Shown: positions 44,533-53,176, counted from the first letter of the stretch. The stretch: DNA of 64,000 bases from DASQFQ01 sp963802905 (GCA_963802905.1 CAWDKH010000008.1:310001-374000), one strand, 5' to 3'. Numbers and translations are program-made. The notes: a model not told the origin generated them from the letters alone.

Positions 44533-44539
44533 GGTGTAT

Positions 44540-45100
44540 GTGTCCGTCGACACAGAGTCAGCCCAGAAGCCACTGCGGGCCGACGCGCGGCGCAACCGCG
44601 AGTCGATCCTGAAGGCCGCCCGCGCCGTCTTCTCGGCGCGCGGCCGTGAGGGTCATCTCGAGGAGGTGGCCCGGCGCGCCAAGGTCGGCATGGGCACCGT
44701 CTACCGCCACTTCCCGACCAAGGAGGCGCTGCTCGAGGCGCTGGCCCGCGAGCAGTTCGACCTCCTCACCGCGTGGGCGCGCGAGGCGCTCGAGGAGCCC
44801 CACCCCGGGGCCGCGCTCGAAGCCCTGCTGTGGCGCGGCGCCGAACTGCAAGCCTCAGACCGCGCGTTGATGGAGGCGGTCGCCGACTTCAAGCCGAGCG
44901 TCGCCGCGCAGGCCGACGAGCTGCACGCGTGTACGGAGGAGCTGCTCACGCGCGCCAAGAAGGAGGGCACGGTGCGCGCCGACGCCATCGGCGAGGACAT
45001 CCGGCTGATGATGTGCGGGCTGGGCAGCGTGATGCAGATGGGCGGCGACGGCTGGCGTCGCTATCTGACCGTCATGCTCGACGGCATGCGAGCTAGCTAG
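44540..45100 (+). CDS. TetR-family transcriptional regulator
   Basis: 186 residues from the GTG at 44540, chosen because the promoter above puts the transcript start at this codon; GTG 44534 and TTG 44531 upstream fall inside the -10 region. HTH at about 18-65: NRESILKAARAVFSARGREGHLEEVARRAKVGMGTVYRHFPTKEALL. The rest is an all-helical ligand domain. Likely local repressor of the divergent MFS exporter and of itself; inducer unknown. Confidence 0.92.
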   Translation: MSVDTESAQKPLRADARRNRESILKAARAVFSARGREGHLEEVARRAKVGMGTVYRHFPTKEALLEALAREQFDLLTAWAREALEEPHPGAALEALLWRGAELQASDRALMEAVADFKPSVAAQADELHACTEELLTRAKKEGTVRADAIGEDIRLMMCGLGSVMQMGGDGWRRYLTVMLDGMRAS

Positions 45101-45113
45101 CCTTCTCCTTCAG

Positions 45114-46931
45114 ATGAGCGTGGCTGACGTCGCAGACTCCGAAGTCGAGGAGGTCGCCTGGGACCTCGATCCCCTGTTGATCGGCGACCCCAGCGATCCC
45201 ACCGCAGCCGTCGACGCCATGCTCGCCTCCGCGCAGGAGCGCGCCGACGCGTTCGCCGATCGCTACGCCGGCCACGTCGCCGAGCTCGACGGCGCCGGCC
45301 TCGCCGAAGCGATGAAGGAGCTCGGCGACCTGCAGGAGCTCGTCGCCCGCGCCGGTTCCTTCTCCGGCCTCTACTTCTCGACCGACACGACCGACCCGGT
45401 CCGCGGCGCGCTGTTCCAGCGCGTGCAGGAGAAGGCGACGCCGATCGAGACGAAGCTGCTGTTCTTCGAGCTCGAGTGGGCGGCGATCGAGGACGACGTC
45501 GCCGACGCGCTGCTCGAGGCCGACGGTCTCGACTTCTGCCGCCACCACCTGCGGACCGCCCGCCGCTACCGGCCCTACCTGCTGTCGGAGCCCGAGGAGA
45601 AGATCCTCGCCGAGAAGTCGCTGACCGCCCGCAACGCCTGGGGCCGGCTGTTCGAGGAGCAGGTGGCCGCGCTGGAGGTGACGATGGAGGACGGCGCCGA
45701 GCCGGTCTCCCTCGAGGTCGCGCTGTCGCACCTGCACTCCGCCGACCGCTCCGAGCGCGCCAACGCCGCCGAGCGCGTCACCGCCGCGCTCCAGCCCGGC
45801 CTGCGCACCCGCGGCTTCGTGTTCAACACGCTGCTCGCCGACAAGATGGTCGACGACCGGCTGCGCGGCTACACGCACTGGCTGCAGAGCCGCAACCTCG
45901 CCAACGAGGCCTCGGACGAGTCGGTCCAGGCGCTCGTCACCGCCGTGCGCAACCGCTACGAGCTGCCGCGCCGCTGGTACCGCCTGAAGGCGCAGCTGCT
46001 CGGGCTCGACCGGCTCAAGGACTACGACCGCATGGCCGCGGTGACCGACGAGAACCCGGTCGTCCGCTGGGGCGACGCGCGCGACCTCGTGCAGGACTCC
46101 TACTCGAACTTCTCGCCCGAGCTCGGCGACCTCGTCCACCGCTTCCTGACGGAGAAGTGGATCGACGCGCCGGTCCGGCCCGGCAAGCGCGCGGGCGCGT
46201 TCTGCGCCTACACGGTGCCGTCCGTGCACCCGTACGTGATGCTCAACTGGACCTCGCGCCGCCGCGACGTCCTGACGCTCGCGCACGAGCTCGGCCACGG
46301 CGTCCACGCCGCGCTCGGCGGCACCCAGGGCATCTACCACATGGCCACGCCGCTGACGCTCGCCGAAACCGCGAGCGTGTTCGGCGAGACGATCGTGTTC
46401 GGCCGCCTGCTCGAGCACGCCGAGACGCCGGAGTCGAAGCTGTCGCTGCTCGCGGAGTCGATCGAGGGCTCAATCGCCACCGTCTTCCGCCAGATCGCCA
46501 TGAACCAGTTCGAGGACCGCATCCACGTCGAGCGCCGCGAGTCCGGCGAGCTCGCGCTCGACCACATCGGCGAGCTGTGGGCGCAGTCGCAGGAGGAGCT
46601 GCTGGGCGACGCGGTCGAGGTCACCGAGGGCTACCGCAGCTGGTGGTCCTACGTGCACCACTTCGTCAGCGTCCCGGGCTACGTCTACGCGTACGCCTAC
46701 GGGCAGCTGCTCGCGCTGGCGGTCTACGGCCGCTACGAGGAGGAGGGCGAGTCGTTCGTGCCCGCCTACCTCGACCTGCTGCGCGCCGGCGGCTCGAAGT
46801 CACCCGAGGAGCTCGGCAAGATCGTCGGCATCGACCTCGCCGACCCGGGCTTCTGGGACAGCGGCCTCGCGCTGGTCGAGCGCCAGCTCGACGCCGCCGA
46901 GCAGGCCGCGCGCGACGCCGGCCGGCTGTAG
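45114..46931 (+). CDS. pepF: M3-family oligoendopeptidase F
   Basis: 605 residues, full length. Zinc-binding HELGHGVHAA (HExxH, around residue 391) and the third ligand glutamate in ETASVFGETIVFGRLL downstream. Long helical N-terminal part (about 1-200) and C-terminal SVPGYVYAYAYGQLLALAVY are typical of PepF. Cleaves peptides of about 7-17 residues in the cytosol. Starts 13 bp after tetR; a TAGCCT (45098-45103) is 10 nt upstream. Confidence 0.94.
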   Translation: MSVADVADSEVEEVAWDLDPLLIGDPSDPTAAVDAMLASAQERADAFADRYAGHVAELDGAGLAEAMKELGDLQELVARAGSFSGLYFSTDTTDPVRGALFQRVQEKATPIETKLLFFELEWAAIEDDVADALLEADGLDFCRHHLRTARRYRPYLLSEPEEKILAEKSLTARNAWGRLFEEQVAALEVTMEDGAEPVSLEVALSHLHSADRSERANAAERVTAALQPGLRTRGFVFNTLLADKMVDDRLRGYTHWLQSRNLANEASDESVQALVTAVRNRYELPRRWYRLKAQLLGLDRLKDYDRMAAVTDENPVVRWGDARDLVQDSYSNFSPELGDLVHRFLTEKWIDAPVRPGKRAGAFCAYTVPSVHPYVMLNWTSRRRDVLTLAHELGHGVHAALGGTQGIYHMATPLTLAETASVFGETIVFGRLLEHAETPESKLSLLAESIEGSIATVFRQIAMNQFEDRIHVERRESGELALDHIGELWAQSQEELLGDAVEVTEGYRSWWSYVHHFVSVPGYVYAYAYGQLLALAVYGRYEEEGESFVPAYLDLLRAGGSKSPEELGKIVGIDLADPGFWDSGLALVERQLDAAEQAARDAGRL

Positions 46932-46940
46932 TCAGCGTCC

Positions 46941-47106
46941 GCGGCAGCGCCGCCGAACGTCAACGGCGGCATTGAGGGGTGGGTCGAGGTGCCCCGGCGG
47001 CCACGAGTGTCACCTCAGGGTCGGTATGCGACCTCGAGCTGACATTCGTGGCCCGGGGCGTTCGAACCCGCTCCCTCAATGCCCGCCGTTCGACGGCGCT
47101 GCCGCC
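46941..47106. repeat. 166-bp imperfect palindrome between pepF and the M20 peptidase gene
   Basis: The left arm (46941-47023) and right arm (47029-47106, complement) agree at roughly 80% over about 80 bp with a 5-bp centre near 47026. Shared blocks include GGCAGCGCCG, GGCATTGAGGG, GCCCCGG, GCCACGA and GCTCGAGG-type sequence. The right arm overlaps the last 10 codons of the M20 gene. Transcribed from either side it would fold into a very long hairpin. It could be a bidirectional terminator or an inverted duplication of the M20 3' end. Confidence 0.7.
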
Positions 47107-48274
47107 ACCGCCCGCGCGATGATCCGCGCCAGCACGGCGACGTCGTCGATCCGCACACGCTCGTCGACCGCGTGGGCGAGCTCGAGACCGGGCGTGCCGA
47201 CCATCACGGTCGGGATCCCGCGAGCGCAGAACAGCCGCATGTCGGCTCCGTAGGGCACGCCGGTGAGGCGCGGCGGGGTGCCGCGCTCGATGCGCACCGC
47301 GGTGGCGACGGCGGTGACCCACGGGTGCTCGGGCGGCGTCGCGCCGGGCGCGAACTGCCCGCCGGTCCACTCGACCTCGACGGGCGGCGCCTCGCCGTCG
47401 TCGAGCGCGGCCTCGAAGGCCGCGCGGGCGTCGGCGAGGTCGGTGCCCAGCGGCACGCCCGAGCCGGCCCTCGACGGTCACGCGGTCGGGCACCGAGCTC
47501 GGCCAGTCGCCGCCGTCGATCCGCCCGACGCTGACCGGGTAAGGCAGCGCGAGCGTGCGCATGGCGGGGTGCTCGACGTCGCGGTTGATCGCGCGCTCGT
47601 GCGCCTGGATGGCAAGGTGGATGCCGACGTAGCGGTCGAGCGCCGAGCGGCCGGCGAGCCGCATCGCGGCGTGCGCCGCGCGGCCGCGGACGGTGGCGCG
47701 GAACGTCAGCGCGCCGGCCTGGGCGCAGACGACCTCGAAGCCCGTGGGCTCGGGGATCAGGCACGCATCGAAGGCGGCGTCGCGCTCGAGTGCCGCGAAC
47801 GCGCCGAGCCCGCCGTCCTCCTCAGAGCCGACGGCGAGCAGCACGACCTCAGGGCGCTCGCCCTCCTGCAGCTCCGCCAGCGCGTGCAGCGCGGCGATCA
47901 CCCCGCCCTTCATGTCGAGCGCGCCGCGGCCGTGGACGTGGCCGTCCTCGATCAAGCCCGACCACGGGCCGTGGCGCCACGGCTCGGTGCCCTCCGTCAC
48001 GACGTCGACGTGGCCGCACACCGCGATCCGGCCGGGCCGCGTGCCGGGCACGGTGACCGCCAGGCCGAGCAGCTCGTCGCGCGCGGCCTCCTCGCCCGGA
48101 TGGTCCGGGGTGGGCGCGCAGCGCCGCGAGGTCGTGCTCGTGCAGCTCGGCGTCGAGGCCGAGCGCCTCGGCGAGCTCGGCGAGGCGCTCGAGCACCGCG
48201 CGCTCGTCGCCCGTGAGGCTGGGGACCTGGACCAGCGCCGCCGTGTCGCGGGCGATCGCGGCGGCGTCGATCAC
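47076..48274 (-). pseudogene. M20-family peptidase (ArgE/DapE/CPG2-like), frameshifted twice
   Basis: GTG at 48272-48274 begins DAAAIARDTAALVQVPSLTGDE; the frame breaks near 48107 (CCGGGG) into VAVCGHVDVV-type metal site IAVCGHVDVVTEG, RGALDMKGGVIAALHAL, GSEEDGGLGAFAAL; it breaks again near 47459 (CCC) into LGTDLADARAAFEAAL, LTGVPYGADMRLF and PGLELAHAVDERVRIDD. Removing one base at each site gives about 398 residues with all expected zinc ligands. Would hydrolyse an N-acyl or peptide bond; substrate unknown. Its start overlaps the asparaginase stop by 4 bases. Confidence 0.82.
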
Positions 48275-49269
48275 GCGCCGAGCGTGGCCTCGGCGCCGCC
48301 CACTCGCTCGCCGCGCGAGTTGTGCACGGGCCCGTCGCGCAGGTTGTCGAGCGCGGGCCCGCCGACGTCGATGTCCCAGTGCTCCTCGAGCAGCAGCGGC
48401 GCGACGACGTCGAGCGCGCGGGTGGCGCCGTCGAGCACCTTCAGCGCGGCGCCACGGCCGTCGGGCAGGCCGATCCCGAGCACGCCCTCGGCGCCGATCT
48501 TGCACACGAGCTTCGGGTGCGCGCGCATCAGCTCGGTGTCGAGCGCGCCGTCGAAGGCAACGAGCTCCGGGTGCGCGCTCATCGCGGCGCTGAGCCGCTC
48601 GCCGGCGGACCCGAGGTCGCCCGAGGCGAGCCGCCCGAACGCCGCGGCGAGCCGCGCGATCGGCACCGAGAACGTGCGCATCCCGCAGCCGTCCGTGGCG
48701 CGCGTGAGCTCACCCGGCGCGACCCGCGTCGCCTCGGCGAGCCCGCTCTCCATGGCGTCCTGGAGCGGGTGGCCCTTGTCGATGTAGCCCTCAGGCGGCC
48801 ACCCTTCGGCGGTCGCGAACGCGAGGCCGAACGCGTGCTTGCCCGAGCAGTTGTGGCGGATCGGGGTCGGGTGGTCGCCGGCCTCGCGCAACGCGATCGC
48901 CGCGGTCGGGTCGCGCGGCTCGGCCGCGCCGCACTCCAGGTCGGCCTCGGTCCGGCCGGCGGCGGAGAGGATCTCGCGCACGCGCTCGATATGGAGGTCG
49001 CTGCCGCCGTGCGAGGCGCAGGCCATCGCGAGGTGCTCGGTGGCGAGGCCGAAGCGCTCGGGCACGCCGGCGCGCACGCCCGCGAGCGCCTGGAACGGCT
49101 TGGCCGCCGAGCGCGCGTAGACGGTCGGCCCGGGGTAGGCGGCCGACTCCGCCCCGCCGGCACCGCGAGCCCGCCCGCCGCGGCCGCGGTCGGTCGTCGC
49201 CCAGGCCACGCGGTGCTCGCTTTCGACGCCGGCTCCGCGGCGCACGCGAACCAGCGCCTCTCCGATCAC
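48271..49269 (-). CDS. asparaginase II family (PF06089-like, ReAV type)
   Basis: 332 residues. SxxK site in YARSAAKPFQAL near 52-63, ACASHGGSDLHIERV near 84-98, and RHNCSGKHAFGLAFA near 138-152, all typical of the thermolabile asparaginase family distinct from AnsA/AnsB. GTG at 49267-49269 overlaps the CFA synthase stop, and the stop overlaps the M20 start, both by 4 bases. It would convert L-asparagine to aspartate and ammonia. Confidence 0.85.
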   Translation of the reverse strand: MIGEALVRVRRGAGVESEHRVAWATTDRGRGGRARGAGGAESAAYPGPTVYARSAAKPFQALAGVRAGVPERFGLATEHLAMACASHGGSDLHIERVREILSAAGRTEADLECGAAEPRDPTAAIALREAGDHPTPIRHNCSGKHAFGLAFATAEGWPPEGYIDKGHPLQDAMESGLAEATRVAPGELTRATDGCGMRTFSVPIARLAAAFGRLASGDLGSAGERLSAAMSAHPELVAFDGALDTELMRAHPKLVCKIGAEGVLGIGLPDGRGAALKVLDGATRALDVVAPLLLEEHWDIDVGGPALDNLRDGPVHNSRGERVGGAEATLGA

Positions 49270-50462
49270 GAGGCGCGGACCTGGTAGATCGAGGTGAAGC
49301 CGGTCTCGAAGCCGCTGCGCGCGGCCCGCAGGTAGAGCCGCCACACGCGCACGCGCTCGGGCCCCGCGAGCCGCACTGCCTCGTCGTAGTTCTCGTCCAG
49401 CCGGCTCGCCCAGTGGCGCAGCGTCTCGGCGTAGTCGGCGCGGAAGTCCTCGATGTGGCGCGTCTCGAGGCCCGCTCGCTCGAGCGCGAGGAGCACGCGC
49501 GAGAGCGGCTGCGGCGCGCCGTCGGGGAAGACGTAGCGCGAGGAGAAGTCGCCCGGGTGCGGGTCCTCCTGGCGTAGGTTGGCGATGCCGTGATTGAGCA
49601 GCTGCGCGCCCGGCCGCAGCGCGCCGCGCAGGCGCCGCGCGTACTCGTCCATCTGTTCGGCGCCGACGTGCTCGACCATGCCGATCGAGGCGACGGCGTC
49701 GAACGACTCGCCGGCCAGCTCGCGGTAGTCGACGACGCGGAAGTCGGTGCGGTCCGCGACCCCGGCCTCCTCGGCGCGGCGGCGCGCGGTCTCGACCTGC
49801 GGCGGCGACAGCGTGATGCCGGTCACGTGGACGCCGTGGCGCTGGGCGGCGTGGATGGCGAACGTGCCCCAGCCGCAGCCGACGTCGAGCACGCGCTGGC
49901 CGCGCTTGAGGCCGAGCTTCTGGCACACGAGCTCGAGCTTGGTCTCCTGCGCCTCCTCGAGGGTCGTGGCGCCGCGCGAGAAGATCGCGCACGAGTAGGT
50001 CATCGTCGGGCCGAGGAACAGGCGGAAGAACTCGGGCGGCACGTCGTAGTGGTGGCGGACGGCGCGCGAGTCGCGCTGGATCGAGTGGAAGCGCCCCTTC
50101 GGCTTGAGCTCCGAGGACGGCGGGCCGGGCGGGCGGACCGGCCCGGTGGCGCGGAGGGCGGCGAGCGCGAGCTTGGCCTTCGTGCGGCGGTCGATCTCGG
50201 GCGGCTGCCACGTGTCGATCACCTTGACGACGGCGTCGAGGTCGTCGACGTCGAGCGCGCCCGTCACGTAGGCGCGGCCGAGGCCGAGCTCGCCGGGGGC
50301 GCGCAGGACGTGGGCGAGCGCCTGCGGCGAGCGGGCCGTGAAGGTCGGCCCGCCCGCGGGGATGGTTGGGGGCAGCTCGGCGCCGTCCCACAGGACGACG
50401 CGGAACGGCCGCTCGGGGAGCGCATCCTCGAGCGCGGAGCGAAACGAGGCGGTACCGGGCAT
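49266..50462 (-). CDS. cfa: cyclopropane-fatty-acyl-phospholipid synthase
   Basis: 398 residues, about the size of Cfa. SAM-binding LDVGCGWGTFAIHAAQ near 173-188, catalytic-region HYDVPPEFFRLFLGPTMTYSCAIF near 119-142, and SIGMVEHVGAEQMDEYARRL near 240-259. Adds a methylene bridge to unsaturated phospholipid chains. First gene of a three-gene operon with asparaginase and M20 peptidase. TAGCGT at 50475-50470 lies 7 nt before the ATG, so the operon probably starts leaderless. Confidence 0.9.
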   Translation of the reverse strand: MPGTASFRSALEDALPERPFRVVLWDGAELPPTIPAGGPTFTARSPQALAHVLRAPGELGLGRAYVTGALDVDDLDAVVKVIDTWQPPEIDRRTKAKLALAALRATGPVRPPGPPSSELKPKGRFHSIQRDSRAVRHHYDVPPEFFRLFLGPTMTYSCAIFSRGATTLEEAQETKLELVCQKLGLKRGQRVLDVGCGWGTFAIHAAQRHGVHVTGITLSPPQVETARRRAEEAGVADRTDFRVVDYRELAGESFDAVASIGMVEHVGAEQMDEYARRLRGALRPGAQLLNHGIANLRQEDPHPGDFSSRYVFPDGAPQPLSRVLLALERAGLETRHIEDFRADYAETLRHWASRLDENYDEAVRLAGPERVRVWRLYLRAARSGFETGFTSIYQVRAS

Positions 50463-50469
50463 GCCTTCG

Positions 50470-50475
50470 ACGCTA
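50470..50475 (-). promoter_or_regulatory. -10 element (TAGCGT) of the cfa operon
   Basis: TAGCGT on the minus strand ends 7 nt before the ATG at 50462. Confidence 0.5.
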
Positions 50476-50480
50476 GCGGG

Positions 50481-51380
50481 TCAGGATTCGCTGAGGAGGC
50501 CTCGCGCGTGATCCCAGCGCCACAGCGGGCCCTCGGCGCGGACGTGCAGGCCGCCGATCCAGCGGTCGAAGCCGAGCAGGGCGACGCGATCCTTGTCGCC
50601 CGCCAGCACGGCCCGGCCGTCCTCGGTGAGCTGCAGGCTGCCGTTGCCGCTGACGAGCCCGTCGAGCTCGGCGAGCCGGTCGAAGGCGATCGTGTCGCCC
50701 ATGAACGGCGCCTCCTCGGCGGCCATGCTCCCGAGGAACGCGTCGAAAGGCGTGCGCGCGCCGGCGGCCACCGCCTCGAGCAGCTGGCGCTCGGTGCGCC
50801 CGAGGCCGTCGCGGGTGCCGGGCAGCTCCTCGAGCAGGCGGCGGAGCGCGGGCGCGAGGTAGGGCAGGCGCTCGTCGGGAGTGGCGGCCGCGCGGGCGAG
50901 CGCGCGCGGGTCCTCGCCGCGCACGACGTCCCACGCCGAGCGGGCGAGGTGCACGTGCTCGGGGGTGATCGCCGTGCGCACCGGCCACAGGCTCGCGAGC
51001 TCGTCGGGCTCGAGCTCGCCGAGGCCGGCGAAGCCCGGCCGGCCGGGGAAGGCGCCGATGCAGATCAGCTCGGCGTGCTCGGGGCGGTCGGGCAGCCCGG
51101 CGAGGATCTGGATCAGCTGGAGCTGGTCGTAGAGGTCGTGCTCGAACCACAAGACAACCGGCTCGAGCGTCTCGATCGCGGCGCCTAGGCGCTCGTCGCG
51201 CTCCCGAAACTGCGCCTCGGCGGTCCCCCAGTACTCCGCTCGCACCCGCCGCAGCTCGTCGGGCGGGAGATCAGGTACCGGCCCCTCGTGCAACGCATCT
51301 CGCCACGGCAACAGGTCCCCGGCGATCCCGGCGCGCTCCATGGTCGCCGTCGTCGAGTCGCCGTTCGTGACGTGCAGCAC
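50481..51380 (-). CDS. DUF1835 domain protein
   Basis: 299 residues. The N-terminus MLHVTNGDSTTATMERAGIAGDLLPWRDALHEGPVP is the DUF1835 signature (GDS motif near 7-9, HEGPV near 31-35). The C-terminal part has an AraC-unlike winged-helix-style region (GLGRTERQLLEAVAAG and RLAELDGLVSGNGSLQLTEDGRAVLAG), possibly DNA- or RNA-binding. Function unknown. GTG start with TAGGGT 6 nt upstream. Confidence 0.75.
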   Translation of the reverse strand: MLHVTNGDSTTATMERAGIAGDLLPWRDALHEGPVPDLPPDELRRVRAEYWGTAEAQFRERDERLGAAIETLEPVVLWFEHDLYDQLQLIQILAGLPDRPEHAELICIGAFPGRPGFAGLGELEPDELASLWPVRTAITPEHVHLARSAWDVVRGEDPRALARAAATPDERLPYLAPALRRLLEELPGTRDGLGRTERQLLEAVAAGARTPFDAFLGSMAAEEAPFMGDTIAFDRLAELDGLVSGNGSLQLTEDGRAVLAGDKDRVALLGFDRWIGGLHVRAEGPLWRWDHARGLLSES

Positions 51381-51386
51381 AAGGCC

Positions 51387-51392
51387 ACCCTA
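51387..51392 (-). promoter_or_regulatory. -10 element (TAGGGT), leaderless DUF1835 start
   Basis: TAGGGT on the minus strand lies 6 nt before the GTG at 51380. Confidence 0.5.
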
Positions 51393-51511
51393 GGGTCATC
51401 CTCAAGGCGGAGGCAAGACCATCTCCCAGGCCGACGACGGGCGGGTTTCCGAGCCGTAGCTTCTCCTCATCGCAGGAACCTCCCCCCGAAGACCTCCCAG
51501 GAGACACCGAC

Positions 51512-52078
51512 ATGGCTTACGCAGGACAGACCCTCGAGAACCCCGTCAGCGGCGAGAAGATCACCTTCATCCAGACCGCTGCCGACACCGACGGCGAGCT
51601 GCTGGAGATCCAGCTCGAGCTCTCCGCCGACGGCGCCGTGCCCGGTGCTCACATCCACCCCGAGCAGGAGGAGCGCTTCGAAGTCCTCGAAGGCACGATG
51701 ACCTTCCGCATGGGTATGAAGAAGATCGTCGCCAACGCCGGTGACGTCGTCACCGTGCCGGCCGGCAAGATCCACGCCTTCAAGAACGGCGGCGACACGA
51801 CCGCCAAGGTCAACGTCCAGGTCCGCCCGGCCCTCAACATGGAGGAGCTGTTCGAGACCACGGTCGCGCTCGCCGAGGACGGCCGCACGACCTCCAAGGG
51901 CATGCCGAAGCCGCTCGACCTGGCGCTCTTCGTCCGCCGCTACCAGCGCGAGGTCAAGGCGCCGTTCCCGCCCGCGCCGGTCGTCCGCGCGATGCTCGCC
52001 CCGCTCGCCTGGATGGCGGACCGCAAGGGCCACGCCGAGCGCTACACGCCGGTCGCCGAGCTCGCGCCCGCGCTGTAG
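51512..52078 (+). CDS. cupin-domain protein
   Basis: 188 residues. A single RmlC-type cupin: GAHIHPEQEERFEVLEGTMTFRMG (46-69; motif 1 with H48, H50, E54-like ligands) and GDVVTVPAGKIHAFKNGGD (77-95; motif 2 with H88). The C-terminal 60 residues contain PFPPAPVVRAMLAPLAWMADRKG, a possible membrane-associating helix. Metal-dependent or binding role unknown. It has one of the few clear Shine-Dalgarno sites here (AGGAG about 9 nt before the ATG). Confidence 0.85.
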   Translation: MAYAGQTLENPVSGEKITFIQTAADTDGELLEIQLELSADGAVPGAHIHPEQEERFEVLEGTMTFRMGMKKIVANAGDVVTVPAGKIHAFKNGGDTTAKVNVQVRPALNMEELFETTVALAEDGRTTSKGMPKPLDLALFVRRYQREVKAPFPPAPVVRAMLAPLAWMADRKGHAERYTPVAELAPAL

Positions 52079-52093
52079 GTCCGGGGTGGGACA

Positions 52094-52099
52094 TAGCCT
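52094..52099 (+). promoter_or_regulatory. -10 element (TAGCCT), leaderless start
   Basis: TAGCCT lies 7 nt before the GTG at 52107, which decides between that GTG and the one at 52086. Confidence 0.5.
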
Positions 52100-52106
52100 G
52101 GGCGGG

Positions 52107-52373
52107 GTGGCAGCACGTCACCCCGCCCAGGCCTCTCCACGTACCGGCCGGATCCTGGCGGGCGTCGCCGTGATGCTCGTCCTCTTCGCCGTCGTGATCC
52201 TCGGCGGCGTCTACTACATGCTCACCCAGTTCGGCGACGAGCTGGACTCCGAGCTCGACTCGCAGGTGCGCACCGTCCAGCGCGACTTCGACGGCGACGT
52301 GCGCAGGCTGCAGCGCAGCATCGAGCGCGAGCTCGACGACCGGCTGCCGCCGGTGGTCACGCCGGCTCCGTAG
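52107..52373 (+). CDS. small single-span membrane protein with acidic coiled coil
   Basis: 88 residues from GTG 52107 (an earlier GTG at 52086 lies before the -10). A membrane helix at about 16-38 (ILAGVAVMLVLFAVVILGGVYYML) is followed by an outside charged segment of heptad-like repeats (GDELDSELDSQVRTVQRDFDGDVRRLQRSIERELDDRL), probably a short coiled coil. No family recognised. Overlaps the convergent TetR gene by 17 bp. Confidence 0.6.
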   Translation: MAARHPAQASPRTGRILAGVAVMLVLFAVVILGGVYYMLTQFGDELDSELDSQVRTVQRDFDGDVRRLQRSIERELDDRLPPVVTPAP

Positions 52374-53058
52374 CCCCGTCCCACAGCAGCCGGCCGGCGC
52401 GGCGCAGGAACGCGTCGTCCGGTGGCGTCAGGCACTGGTTCAGCCACGCGCCCTCGATCAGGTTGGCGGCCGCGCCGGCGAGGTCGGCAAGCGCGGCGCC
52501 CTCGCGCAGCCGCAGGCCGAAGTGCTCGATCGCCTCGCCGAACGCGCGCTCGAGCACCTCGACCCACTGCCCGTGCTCCTCCATGCTCGGCGCGCTGATG
52601 CGCTCGCTCCAGAGGCCGTAGGGCACCGTGCTCAGCCACAGCGCCCACAGCGTCCCGTAATCGACCCGCGGCCGCGCGCCGCGCTGCGGGCCGCGCGCCG
52701 ACTCGGCGGCGAACAGCGCGTCGACCCACGCGCCCGCGTCGGGATGGTCGGCGGGCGCGGGATGCTCGATCTCCTCGATCCAGTCGCCGGCGTCGAGCGC
52801 GCGCGCCATCGTCTCGGCCTGGAAGGCGGCCTGACTCCCGAACAGGTGGGAGATCACGCCGCGCGTCTTGCCGTCGCGCTCCGCGACGGCATTGGCGTCG
52901 AGTCGCGCGAACGGGCCGACCGCGGCCGAGCGACGGTCGAGCGCCTCGGAGTCGTGCTTGATCTGCTGCAGCGCGGCGAGCTGCCCCATCTCCACGTAGC
53001 GGCCGCGCGCCTCGTCCCTGGGCAGCGTCGAGCGTCCGGCGCGTCGCTTCGGAGCCAT
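52357..53058 (-). CDS. TetR-like transcriptional regulator
   Basis: 233 residues from the ATG at 53056-53058 (the frame also opens at a GTG 53082). The HTH near 28-75 is divergent but keeps AALQQIKHDSEALDRRSAAVGPFARLDANAVAERDGKTRGVISHLFGSQAAFQAETMARAL, like TetR proteins (region before the HLFGSQAAF = YRHFpsK position). The C-terminal helical domain would bind a ligand. The double palindrome upstream (53095-53133) is its likely operator. Divergent from an NNMT-like methyltransferase. Confidence 0.7.
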   Translation of the reverse strand: MAPKRRAGRSTLPRDEARGRYVEMGQLAALQQIKHDSEALDRRSAAVGPFARLDANAVAERDGKTRGVISHLFGSQAAFQAETMARALDAGDWIEEIEHPAPADHPDAGAWVDALFAAESARGPQRGARPRVDYGTLWALWLSTVPYGLWSERISAPSMEEHGQWVEVLERAFGEAIEHFGLRLREGAALADLAGAAANLIEGAWLNQCLTPPDDAFLRRAGRLLWDGATEPA

Positions 53059-53075
53059 TGCACCGCGAAGCGTAC

Positions 53076-53104
53076 TTGACACGCCGGAGTTGCGTACGTA
53101 CGGT
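53076..53104 (+). promoter_or_regulatory. sigma-70-type promoter of the NNMT-like gene
   Basis: TTGACA (53076-53081), 17-bp spacer, TACGGT (53099-53104). The -10 lies inside the first operator palindrome, so repression is easy to picture. Confidence 0.7.
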
Positions 53105-53133
53105 ACGTATTTACGTACGTACGGTACGTACGT
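53095..53133. promoter_or_regulatory. double operator: two TACGTAC-G-GTACGTA palindromes 21 bp apart
   Basis: The 15-bp palindrome TACGTACGGTACGTA occurs at 53095-53109 and 53116-53130; the second extends to a 21-bp palindrome (53113-53133). Centre-to-centre spacing is 21 bp, two helical turns, ideal for two repressor dimers on one face. It covers the -10 and start point of the NNMT-like gene. Confidence 0.75.
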
Positions 53134-53176
53134 ATCACCAGAACTCGGTCCCCCCTCTGTCCGAAAGGACCTGGCC

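Noticed and set aside
46974..47078. tRNA-like sequence (GTTCGAACCC) in the palindrome
   Set aside because: A T-loop-like string occurs, but the 105-bp region lacks D and anticodon arms and is better explained as one long inverted repeat.
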